From Branchiostoma floridae (lineage: Eukaryota; Chordata; Leptocardii; Amphioxiformes; Branchiostomatidae), in contig NC_049980.1 in assembly GCF_000003815.2 (NCBI RefSeq), positions 18,998,059 to 19,062,058 of the forward strand: 64,000 nt of DNA, given 5' to 3'. The notes under the pieces were generated by a model that was not told where the DNA came from, did no database searches, and was given only the letters and a program-made list of their open reading frames with translations. Each line of letters starts with the position of its first letter. Position 1 is the first letter of the stretch. Positions 50,201 to 62,600 of the stretch are shown here, piece after piece. The position numbers and the translations under genes are program-made.

Positions 50201-50615
50201 CTATGATATGATAGTGTAGGCTTGTCCTTGGTGCTGAATGATTATTACTACAGCCCAAAACTATGATATGATAGTGTAGGCCTGTCCTTGGTGCTGAATG
50301 ATTATTACTACAGCCCCAAACTATGATATGATAGTGTAGGCCTGTCCTTGGTGCTGAATGATTATTACTACAGCCCCAAACTATGATATGATAGTGTAGG
50401 CTTGTCCTTGGTGCTGAATGATTATTACTACAGCCCCAAAATATAATATGATAGTGTAGGCTTGTCCTTGGTGCTGAATGACTACAGAAAAAACTGTTTG
50501 ACAGACCTGTTGTACTAATTTGACCACGTTGAGCTGTTTGTCGCTGCTGACTGACATGTCTGCACAGAAGTCGTGGACTAGTGGCAGCAGTTCTTTCACT
50601 GACACAATGTCTTCT
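47238..50615 (-). CDS. NBAS: NBAS exons, block D (C-terminal end)
   Basis: The exons are 50507-50615, 49589-49815, 49230-49377, 48751-48882, 48211-48296 and 47238-47421. They encode SVKELLPLVHDFCADM; then VEVEDKQILLFCHTNAMATQ and QFQALVTILCMWPKLPSSSA; then NNSWVQVLSARIRCYSQGD; then EHLTELLVGVNR; then DREALELLLSRHLAAQVVET; and finally LLDYVLECGVADTVQEMAQQ to the stop. The last exon corresponds to the human ending with the EAGHEAEAGSLL-type motif (here AGYSAEAGSLTT). The donor of 50507-50615 is GTCTGT, a weak site, immediately beside the 60-bp minisatellite. Confidence 0.93.
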
Positions 50616-53600
50616 CTGCAGAATTGATGAAAACAAATATTACCACTAAACAAATCACTGAGATTCTGGGTGGTGTTGCGGCAAGGATCCTGTCTGAAAA
50701 ATATCCTCCCTTATCTGTTCATGAAAGGATTTAGGAGAACATTTTCTGTTTTGTCTTGCTTACTATTGTCTTGGTTACTACTACTCCAATCATAAAAAAA
50801 GACAAGGGGGACTGAGAATCAGTCATGCTTGAATTTGCATCCTTGCCTCAACACCAGCCTGAGACAAGGAGTTGTACTGCCTAGTCAGGCCCCGATGAAG
50901 GTAATTGAGGACCACAGAAATGTTGGCCAGGTAAATGTTTTTGAGGTTCTTTTACTCCTACAAATTAGTCAAGTCCTTGTCCAAACATTGCCCCTATTCA
51001 TCCATTGATTACAGCAAAGAACTATATCTGCATACTTACCCATTTTGTGTACAGTCTCGTACATTTGTCAAGAAAGTCACCAGCTGTGAGGTTGAATCTG
51101 GGTGAGCTGTCCCCCCCTCTCTGATGTGCTTTAGGATCTCCCTGAGAGCCTGCTTGGCTGCATGGTCAACAGTGAAGCCCTGGACCCTGCCCAGACTGAG
51201 GACCCTGTCCACTGTGTCTAGAGGGGTGCCATCTATCAACATTTTTACCACAAGGGCTCTTATCTGCAATATGGAGAAAAAATAATGCAGGTACATCACC
51301 AATATAAAAACAAAAGTATGGAGGGTTAGGCCTAATTTGTTAGCAAAAAGAAATCTTAACACTGTATGTTGACAGTGACAACAAAGGTATAACTTTCTAG
51401 ACAATCCTGCAAAATGTTTCTGTATAACACCTAGGTTGTATGATAAAAAAGATTAGTAAAAGTCTTACATACCTTGTCTGTTTCCCCTTGGCTGAGATCA
51501 TAGACCATAGCATAACTTCTTTCCCTACCCTGGAGGAAACATATCAGTTTGTTAATGCAATTTTATGAGAAATTTAAGAAACTGAACCTGATAATTTTAA
51601 AATTCCATTGAATAGATGCAACAAACGGTTTTTAAGATTGTACTGAAAATTCCCTGTACCAGTACATGCTTCTGTGTCACATGCATTTTGAGTATAGCAT
51701 TTTATCATTTTATCTAACCGATGAAGCAATACTTTTCAGTAACTTCACGATGTGTAAACAAAACAAAAAACCACAGACTGTAAAATGACCTCTGAACTTT
51801 CCCGCAGACCGACAATGACGTCATCTCTTAATGTCTGTAGATGCTGCAGGGATTTCTCCAGCCAGTCTGTGACATCTGCTAGTGTGGTGCTGTAAAAATA
51901 ACAGGACAGGAAAGAGTGACAACATTAGAAACAGTTGACTAATTCATGGTTATATCCATGTAATACCTGGTCAATGAAAACATGTGATATAGGGTGTTCT
52001 GAACTTGTGTGTTGTTGAATGGCAGAGTTACTCGGCTAGGGGATGTATGAGAGAGAGAGAGAGAAGCTATGGGTTTGACACTTACATACCTGGATGGATG
52101 TTGTGTCCTTAGAAGAGGCACTTAACACAGCTTTCCTCACACACACAGGTGTATTAGTCAGTCAGTCAGTCATAGTCATACGGCACCGTGTATTACAGCA
52201 CCGTTGCGGTTATACCGCCCCTTACGGGGTGACATACCCTTTATTCTAGCTGAATACGAGACGGGGATGCGCCGGGTCTCCCATCAATAGTAATATAACA
52301 TATACTACTGCCAATATGGCATCAAAACATGCTACAGGACCAATTTATCTTTATTTACATTTTGAATATAATATTTAATCTGTGTTTGTCACAGATATGT
52401 AAATGTTGACATACTTGTCCTGCTTTTTGGTATCTTTCTGCTTGCTTGAAGATTTACTGGTGAAGTCCATCACATCTTTGATAATGGCAATACGGCTTTC
52501 TACATGCATCTGGAAGGCAAAACAATGTTACATGTACAAATACTACAATGTACATACAAAACTAAATGCCTTTAGTTCAGTGCACAAACTTTGGCCCATG
52601 TATGTGTTCATATGTGAAGCAAAAGTGTTACCTCATTATGAATGAAGGAAAATTGTTTTAACCAATTTCTAGTGACCTTGACAGGTGCTTGTGAGTGGAA
52701 CACCACGTTGTCTGTGAAGGTCATGATGTCGGAGGGCATCAGTCGGGGCAAGAATTCACTACAGGCAGAGTACCTCTCTGAACACTCCTCCTGCAACATA
52801 ACACATGGAACGTACATGAACTTTAATCGGTTCACCTAGATAGTCTTATACAACATACAAAATACATTAGGTTTGACTCTTGATCTCAAGTCACCATTAT
52901 GTCACAAACACAAGTAAACTTCAAACAACAGACAGACCAAACAAAAAAATTCTTCCCCTTGCTTGAGTAACTGGTATTTGGCAAAAGCCACATGTCAACT
53001 ATTACCATACGAAGTAAACTTATCAATACACAATATTATACATTTTGTGGATGAAAAGAGTATTGCATGTACCTTGTCATTCAGCAAGTCAGAGTTTAGG
53101 GCCTCCTCATTCCAGAAGAAGGAAAGCAGGAAGGTACGATAGACCTCAGAGGACTCCAGAAAACCTCCCTCCTGTAAAATATTAAACACCTTGCCTTTAT
53201 TCTGACTGGTCACTCTGAATTACGAACGTTTTTCACAACCTATCATCATTATTTCACAGCCTATCAAGTAGTTATCTTGCTGATGTTTTGAAAATTTTTA
53301 GCTGCGTTTCACATTTCAGCCACATAGAGCATAATGGCTCCCTGTTGCTTTGTAATGTAGTGTAAGGATGCAGTTCTAACATCATCAGACTATATACATG
53401 TATTTTATGTGTTATGAACAAACATTTATCATCAACTTAAGGAAACTATTCATATGCTATTGTTTCTTGTTTAGAAACAGTGCATTATTTTTCTTATACA
53501 CTTTAGAAACCCAATATAATCCTAATTTCCTCATGAAAAGAATACAGAATACAAATGGAATACAAAAATTAGGCTCGATAATGTGTTTCAATCAAACATC

Positions 53601-56600
53601 AAGATACCATACACTGCATTACAAACCTTTGCTGGAATCTTATTGGCCAACTTGGCAAGCACATGTACATTGCTGCTTGTCACAACACTCCTCAACACAT
53701 CCAGGGGATCATCTGTGCCTTCAAACAGCTGTTTGTAGTCGAGACCTGCACAGACATATCGCAGCAGACAAACATGACAGATGAGCTAGAGAGGTATGAA
53801 ATATCTGAATCAATTTCTTTTTGATGAGTAGGGGATGTTTAAACTGTAAGTAATACTATACAGTACTGATATGATATTGATGGATACATTGCAACTGCTA
53901 TCATTTCCATATTGCACTGATTAAAGTGAAATCTGCCAACCAGGAGACTGATTAAGTCAGTATGTATGTTGACAGGGGCCTTTCGACAGGATTCTTAATA
54001 CTTGTGTTGGTCTGAAAAATTATCAGGGGCCCAGCAAAAAATGATTACTTTGACCAGTTGGCTCTTATGTGGAGGCATGACTGTACTCTGTGTTACATAT
54101 ACATAACATGTACCTGGAGCAGCTGGTTTAATCTTCCTGAGAAGAGAGGTATGGATGGAAGGTTTCAGCCCACAGGGCTCCAGAGATGTGCCGCTGCCTG
54201 CCATGACCTGGAAGTAGTACATGAGTGTGCCGTGGTCTGTGCCAGCCAGGCTGGGGTAAACACTTTCCTCCATACGCTGGGCCATCTCGTTAGGGGATGA
54301 TGCCAGGACAGACAGCGTGTCTGTCTCCTGCAGTTTCTCCTCAACACTTTTCACTGGCAATCTTTACGAAACAAAACATGAATACTTAGAGATACTTTCG
54401 AAAAAGTACAGAATATGAAAACAAATTTGTAGGTAGAGGCTAGAGAAAGATGTAAAGCCCTTTGAATCAATTTAAGTTTTCTAGTCATCTACTGTTATAA
54501 CTTCTAACGTAGTGCATGAATGTGTAACATACGTTTTAAGATATGCATGACAAGTTGGCAATGCACCAAGATAGTCTGATCCCCAACATAAAATGAATAT
54601 CAAATCTGCAATGTTAATACAAACATTGCTTATTCATAGCTCACAAATGCTATCATGTTCTTAACCATGATGTATATAAACATTATCAATTTTGAAATAT
54701 TCTTAACTGACAAAAGCTGCAGGCTCTCTGGACTTTTCCCCATAAATGATCAGCCTCATATCCATAGCATATTTATCAAGATGAAAACAAGACGTACTGG
54801 CTGTCAGTGAAGAGGAACTCCAGATAAGCCATGTGAACCTCCCATACTGGTATTCTGTACTGGGTTGCCATAGATACAGCTGCCTCCAACACAGACAGGT
54901 CCAGTGTCCTATAGACAGATATAACTTATGATTAGGACTTTCCACATTAAATTTTCAATGTAAATATTTTAAGAAACATCCGTGACACAAAATTGTCTGG
55001 TAACTATTTGCACATGCTACATTTAATTCTACTTCTTTCTGTGCATTCTAATTGAATCCGGATCAATACCACCATGTTTTATAACTTTCCCAAGCCACTC
55101 CTTTGTATCAAAGGTACATGTACAAATGAAAACATCACAATGAAAACTCAAAAAGTCAACAGAAAACTCTTTCTATTGTGACCACACAAGAGTCTAGCAT
55201 ACATGGCTTTACTAAACATAATAACACTATGGGGGTATTGCAGGTAGCTTTTGTGTGAAATGTATCAGTCTTCCATACTCACATTGCCAGCCCAAGGATG
55301 GTCTCTCTCTTGTACTCTTCATCAGATAAAAACCTTGAAACATCAACCCCTTAAAGGAGGAAACAAATGTAAGATGTGAGGAAAATCACTCCAACTTTAA
55401 TTGGAAATAGAAATCAACAAGATTTAGGAGTGAAAAGTTAGTAAAAAAACACTTCCTATGCAGCCTTTTTACATTAAGTTGCACTGGTGGTAAATACAGA
55501 CAAGTCTAGTACATGTAGGTACCTTTGCCCAGGTTCTTCAGCATGGACACTTGTGTGAAGTCTTGCAGAAGGCTGATCCACTCAGACACTCTTTCCACTG
55601 ACAGTTTGCTGTCTTCTGAGGTGCACAGCTGGGAGTTTACCTTCAATGTAGCCTTCAACAAACATAACAAAACAAAATACAGTGAGTGGGATTGAATTCT
55701 AAGCTGTTCATACAAATGTATGTTTAACTTAGTAAGATCTTGAAACAGGATGGATTGACATTTGAATGTCCTGGTAAAATATAAAAGCTTGTTCTGATTG
55801 GCTTCAAGTTCCACGCCCCCTGCATTCGAGGTATTGATCCCATTTACACTACTTCTGAAAAATATTTGATACCTGAAATAATCAAGGAAGTAAGGGGCTA
55901 ACAATCAACTGGGGACAGATGCAAAACTATACGGAAGAGATAGAATAGATATCTACCAGGCTAATCTCCAAAGCCAACAATTTCTCAAAATCAGATGTCA
56001 GTGTTCATACCTTGATCAACCATTTTGGAGGGTACAGGTAGCAGGGGTTGACCGTGTCAGTAGTGATGGTGGGTTGTTGTCTGGTGAAGAGTAAGACAGC
56101 GTAGTAGTAGGCAGCCAGCTGCAGGGTGATGGCAGACTGGGGCAGACGCTTCAGGCACTTCTCTGCCTGTTCAACCTACCAATGGATAATGTGTGCCATC
56201 ATCAGTACGAACATAGAGAAAGCATCTTATTTGCAGTGATCATACAAAAAAGGCATATAATCAGTCTATAAAACATGTGACTCAGAGACCTTGGGGTACT
56301 ATGGATAGCTACAGGAACACTTTTGATTGAAATCTTACATAGAACTGTTGGTTCCACAACAGATTAAAGCACACAAGAATGAAAATGACATAAAAATCGT
56401 TCAACAAAAAAGTGACCAGAATGACCCACCTCTTGTGCAGTAAGTAAGTGTGCCAACATCACAGCGATGTCATCTTGGGCTGAAGCAATGGCCAGTCCTA
56501 GGGGGGCTGAGGTACAAATGAAATGAAAATACATACAATGTATAGGTCTCACACATATATATGTACAGAGAGTTCACTATCTGACTACTCATCTTTTATA

Positions 56601-59600
56601 AGCAATAATTTTGTCAGCTCTCTGAAACAGTGGGCTAAGACTTCATTGTCTAAACTCTATTCTAGGATAGGCTGATCATCTTTTCAACCAACCTTTCATC
56701 CAAACATATTATTGCTCCTCATACCTATACAGTAAAAGCCGCTTAATTGCACGGCCTATTTGCCAGCGAATTTGGTGCAATTATCCGGCTGGTGCAATTA
56801 TGCGAAGTTATCTAGCTGGACAGCACCGGTTTGGGATTTTGTGATTCCGTGCAGTTAACAGAAGTGTGCGTTAATCCGATGTGCAATTAGCTGGCTTCCA
56901 CTGTACTATGATTTTCTGCTGACTAAAACCCTGATAGAGTCAGTACTACCTACCATGAACGTCCACAGATGCCTGTGTGTGCAGGTTTGCCATGTGGTAC
57001 AGGATAATGCTGCGTAACAGTCTCCACTCTGGCTCTCCTGTGGCCGCTCTCTCAGGAGCCGTGTAGAAACTTGACGACACCTCCTGTGGACAGTACAGTA
57101 GTTTGAGACAGACTCTCTTGATATCGTCAGATTGACTCTATCTAAAATGGTTGTGACTGTTACAGTGCATGTCAGTCAATATTAGATGATGGCCTAATGA
57201 AAGCCATCCTTCCCAAGTAGGGTACCTGTACAGAAGATTCAGTACAGGTACGGCCCAGGTCCAGAGGATCAGGTCCAGGTCTGGACCTGAACCTGGACCT
57301 TATAATCTGTGAAAACTTGTGAGCGGGCGATACTCAGAACAATGGTCCATGTCACGACAAAGGATTCTGTTCGGTGTAATATCCGATGTCCATTGGCATT
57401 TAAAATCCTATTCGAGTCATGTAAACAACACTAATTGCCTCGGTTTTAGACCAAGTTTGACTGTAGAAGCTTGGTAAAACATAACTATCAACTCTCCTCA
57501 TCTTCATTCTTTTTCTTTTCTTAAATGGGTAAGCCCTAAAACAAGTGAACATCTGCTGGTATAATTTGTTCATTTTTTAATCGGTTCAACATCTGACTTT
57601 TTTCAGGTCCGGTTTTTCTAGACCGTTCCCCCCCAAAAAAAGGTTTTGTACCAACACAAGGCACTTAAGATCAAAAGTGAAATTGTGAAGTATTCGCTGT
57701 GGCTTTATCTCAGTGGCTTCTGCGGTGACCTTTCCAAAGCAAAATCATTACAATGCAAACATACATTTAGCCTTCCACGTGGCCCCCTCCCCCCTGCTTT
57801 ATAGCTCACTTAAAGTAACAGAAATGTGTCTTTTCCCCTCCTACTACAAATTAAATCTTCTAACGTAATACTTGATACAATAAACTGGTGAAAGAAAGTT
57901 TTTTTTTTTACACAAGTATACCTTGTTTTTCTCTGTGCTGGGAACAACCGTGGCATAGAAGGGCTGAACCTTTTGATGCTGGATGGGTGCTGAAGCAATA
58001 GGGATGTCATCGCCCCCTAGCAGTTTGACTCGTTGCTGCAGGCGCTGCTGTATTGCCTCCATCCATTCCTGGCTACCTGGTAGTTCCTTGTCTGTTTCTG
58101 ACAGTTCTTCACTGTTGAAGACCATGTTCTGAACCAGAATAAAAATTAACAGTTTGTAAACATATCTGAAGGGTTGCTCTTGAAAAGACTTTACATGGAC
58201 AAGTGAATAATGGAATGCATTAAAAAGATCAGTCTCTAAAGCTATGATTGATGTTTTGCCTTTTGGCACAATGCTGGAATAGAGAATTCTCACATGGCAC
58301 CATTATTGGGTCTGCTGCCTTGTTGGCATCCCTGTTTACATTTCAGTCAAACAAACATCTTACTTTTACTATTGAATGTCTACAGCTCAAAGAAGAAAAT
58401 ACCAGAAGTATTAATATAACAACAGCAAAAACAATGCTGTGTATTTATTTATTTATTTATTGGTGTGTATGTTCAACTACAATCCACTGAAATGCTAATA
58501 GGGACACCAACATGGCAGTCAGCATCAGCCTGTCATGGATATGGACTGAGGTTGAAATGCAGTCTTACCTGAAGCATGATCTGGTTCCTAACTTTGAGGA
58601 CAGAGGAGATTTGGTCTGGTTGGCAGTGAGTCAGGGAGAAGGATAACAGTTCCATCCTGTAGTACATCACAAAGTTAAGTACCAAACAAACCATCAATCA
58701 AACTACAATATTGACAGAAATGATTTAGAAATTTTCTTTTACGCTAGTTTTCAGTTTTTGTTGATAATCTGCCGTATTATACCTAAAATCAATGTCGAAA
58801 TACAGAGCACACTGTCATTTTCTTGAACAATTTCTTATTTACTAGCCATTGGCACTAAAAGGTATCAACTTTGTATCTATTATCGGTTTATTCAAGATAT
58901 CTTGCTAAACTCTATACAACAGTAAAACATGGGCTACCTTGCTCTGTAGTCTGTGAAGTTGTTATTGGTGGCCAGCTGCTGACACACCTGCCAGCCAGGT
59001 GCATACCCCAGGGACTTCAGCTGCAGACACATCCTGCAGGTGTGTGAGTAGTCAGCTTTCTGCAAAATGATATTTCAAACAACAATGTCAACAAAAGTAG
59101 CGTTTTCCAGCAATACAGTTTTCCAACAGAAGTTATTTAAAGCTGGATGATGAGTTTATTCCATTTAAACTTGGTAGCTCTGGTGTGCCACAACATATTG
59201 AATGTGTAGATATACGTCCACCATGCAAAGGCACATGATTCCCTGTATCTGCAACAGCAAAGAACATGCCAGTATAGAACATTTCATGTGAGGTCATCAC
59301 TGTGTCCACCACCATGTTGTTGTCCCTATTTGCATTTCAGTAAAGTATAGCTCAAATGTTTTGGACATTTCAAGATTTTCTGACCCACCCTGATATCCTC
59401 TATCAAATGCTTACAGCTCAAAGCTAAACACACAAATAAAATCCAGTGCAAGCTTGAGGTAGGACCCACTGAAATGCAAACATGGACACCAACATGGCGA
59501 AGAAAGTGAGCAAAAATGCTCAATAAATGTTTTTCTAAGAGTAAGACTGATGAGAATGAAAATATTTAAACCATACCTTGAGTGCTGTCTCTGCAGCAAG

Positions 59601-62600
59601 AGTAAGAATCTTGCCAGTTCTTTCTTCTTTACTTTTGGCGTGAATCATTAGGAGATCTCCCAGCTCTAGCAACTGTAGAATGAAATAAGAACAACATGAC
59701 ATGTGCTTTGTCTAATGCATAGACCTATTCCAGTATACCACCTGTCATTGTCAATGTCCTTGAATAATTTCTACCCAAGTATGAATAAACGGACAATGAC
59801 GATTTAAAAAATTCCAAAGGACCGACACAAAATGTTTTCAATACAGTCCTGAGGAGTATGCCTTGTTACTTGTATATAAAAGGTAGGCCATGTACAAAAT
59901 GCAACGTTTTGACATAAGCAAATAAACATACCTTTCCAGACTGCTTGTAAGAGTTACAGTCACTGTCAAGGACTTTTGAGATCAGAGTCAGCTTGTCTTC
60001 ACATAGACGAACTGTAAGAGGCAAAGGAAACTTGTTTATTGCACCTGGTAAGTTAAATGCTAATTTGACCTGTACAAAGACATGATTATACTAACTGGCA
60101 TAGCATTACATCTTGAATTTGTCTGTTGGTTATCAAGAGATAAATAAGTTCAAATTTCAAGACCAACATTACTGTAAAAGGACAAGAAAATAATTTCTGA
60201 GCAAAAGGAGNNNNNNNNNNNNNNNNNNNNNNNNNNNNNNNNNNNNNNNNNNNNNNNNNNNNNNNNNNNNNNNNNNNNNNNNNNNNNNNNNNNNNNNNNN
60301 NNNNNNNNNNNNNNNNNNNNNNNNNNNNNNNNNNNNNNNNNNNNNNNNNNNNNNNNNNNNNNNNNNNNNNNNNNNNNNNNNNNNNNNNNNNNNNNNNNNN
60401 NNNNNNNNNNNNNNNNNNNNNNNNNNNNNNNNNNNNNNNNNNNNNNNNNNNNNNNNNNNNNNNNNNNNNNNNNNNNNNNNNNNNNNNNNNNNNNNNNNNN
60501 NNNNNNNNNNNNNNNNNNNNNNNNNATGCAGCACAAAAATACTACAGGCTTTCAGCCACAAAACTACATGTACCACCTACTGCACATTTCTAGTCATTTC
60601 TTAAAGTTTACATGAGACCACTGACTGAATGAATGACAAATTAGTCAGATTAAAAATTAAGCTTAAAAGGGTTTTATTACACATCCATTTTTCTTTTATC
60701 CACTCGAATCAGTTTTGGGGTGTCAAGAGGATGTCATACATACACAAAAGAGTATCAGCAGATTCAGGATTGATGGTCCAAAAGCATCCCATATATAGTG
60801 TCAAGTAATAGCAGTCACAGAAGAAGGACATAGATACAGTACACAAATGATCATGTGTGCTAATGGTTGACAGAAGCCTTTCTTACCTCATAGCACAGTG
60901 AAGCATCTAGGCAATGATAAACCTTCTTCTGTAGGTCTAAAATATCCCGTAGAACCTCCTGACATTCTCCCTTACTCAGGGGCTGCTTCCTAGAACATAG
61001 ATGTATTATTGCATTTCAAATGTCAAAATTTCATTTATCTCTATTCTTTGGTATGCCATTCAGCACCAAGGACAGTAGTGCTGATTAGCACTGAGGACAT
61101 GGCTTTGCTGAGAATGTTCATGTATGATCAAGACCAATTTTAAGACTGCCAGGAACAACTCTGTCCTTTGGAATACCATTCAGCACCAAGGACAGTAGTG
61201 CTGATTAGCACTGAGGACATGGCTTCACTGAGAATGTTGACTTGTCATCTATGATCCAAGACCAATTTTAAGACTTCCAGGAACAACTCTGTCCTTTGGA
61301 ATGCCATTCAGCACCAGGGACAGTGGCATCTTCGCCACTGACTTTTTAAATTAGTGACAGATACAAAATGATAATCAGTGTAAAACAGTATTCAACAACC
61401 TCTTTAATTCATTGTATGTCACACTTTGACAGCTGGAAAAGGGCAACATGTCACTTACTTGTTGGCAATCTGCTTCGTCAGTTGAACAAACAGTTTTCTG
61501 GCACAGTCTTTGTCATCCTAGAAATTGAAGAAAAACACTGTGATGTTAACACTATAATGACTCGATATAAGACTTGATGAAAAAAGAGTTAATAGATACA
61601 AGCTCTTTGGCTTTATCACACATTAATGTAGCAGATGTACATGTAAGCCACACTATTGCCTGCTGATGAACACAAAAGTCTGCAGTACACCCAATCTTGT
61701 ACACACACACCTGAGTCTCTCTGATGTTGAAGACAGGTTTTAACACTCCATGTTTCTGTAGTACCTCTGCAGCACTGAAAATAAAGAGAAAAAATGTCCC
61801 CCAAAAATAGAATGAAAGGAATATTCCATCAGTTGTACATGTTATACACTATGCAATTTCCTTACAGTAGTAGTACAGATCTCAGAGAATATTTGAGTGG
61901 ACTTACACAACCTTTTGATGTTTGGCTAGAATGATCGCTATAATTACTCTATCANNNNNNNNNNNNNNNNNNNNNNNNNNNNNNNNNNNNNNNNNNNNNN
62001 NNNNNNNNNNNNNNNNNNNNNNNNNNNNNNNNNNNNNNNNNNNNNNNNNNNNNNATAATGTGATCAGTACAAATTTGATTAGTCTTAAAGAGACATGTAT
62101 AATTCACCAACCTGAGATGGGCTTCTAGCTTGTCAACATCATCATGTAGTCCAGCTGTCTTCTCTGTCTCATTTCTGTGCCAAAAAAAAAGCACTTAAGT
62201 TAACATTGGCCTCTCATGACAACCAACTGACAAAATATTTACTATGTGTCAAATAATGAAAATTAAAAAAAAAAAACGACAACTGAGGTTTCAACTCACT
62301 CTTTCAACCACTGTTAAACCATTAACAAATCAAATTTCACTGCTGAGAGCAAAATCAAATTACGTTGTAGAGGGAAAACTTACCCAAAACCCCTCTGTGG
62401 AAGACACTCCAATATGGCAAAGGCATGTGACAGTTGTTTACTGCTCTCACATGTATAAATACAGTCCAGAGCTAGGGACATGAGCTGGTCAACCTCAGAA
62501 ATAATGGGCACAGCCTCCTAGATAAAAAAAATGAATGTTACAAAAACAGCTTTGAAGTAATCACTAAACAGGCAAAACACTACTTAATGCATTCCCATAG

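Noticed and set aside
49862-50495. CRISPR-like array
   Set aside because: The units are contiguous and similar over their full length, with no unique spacers, and this is a eukaryotic intron.
50094-50636. 180-codon minus-strand ORF with a repeated SAPRT-LHYHII pattern
   Set aside because: It is the 60-bp minisatellite, whose unit length is a multiple of three and so stays open; the real NBAS exon 50507-50615 uses another frame.
53398-53784. 128-codon plus-strand ORF
   Set aside because: Its 3' part is the antisense of NBAS exon 53627-53745 and the rest is AT-rich intron.
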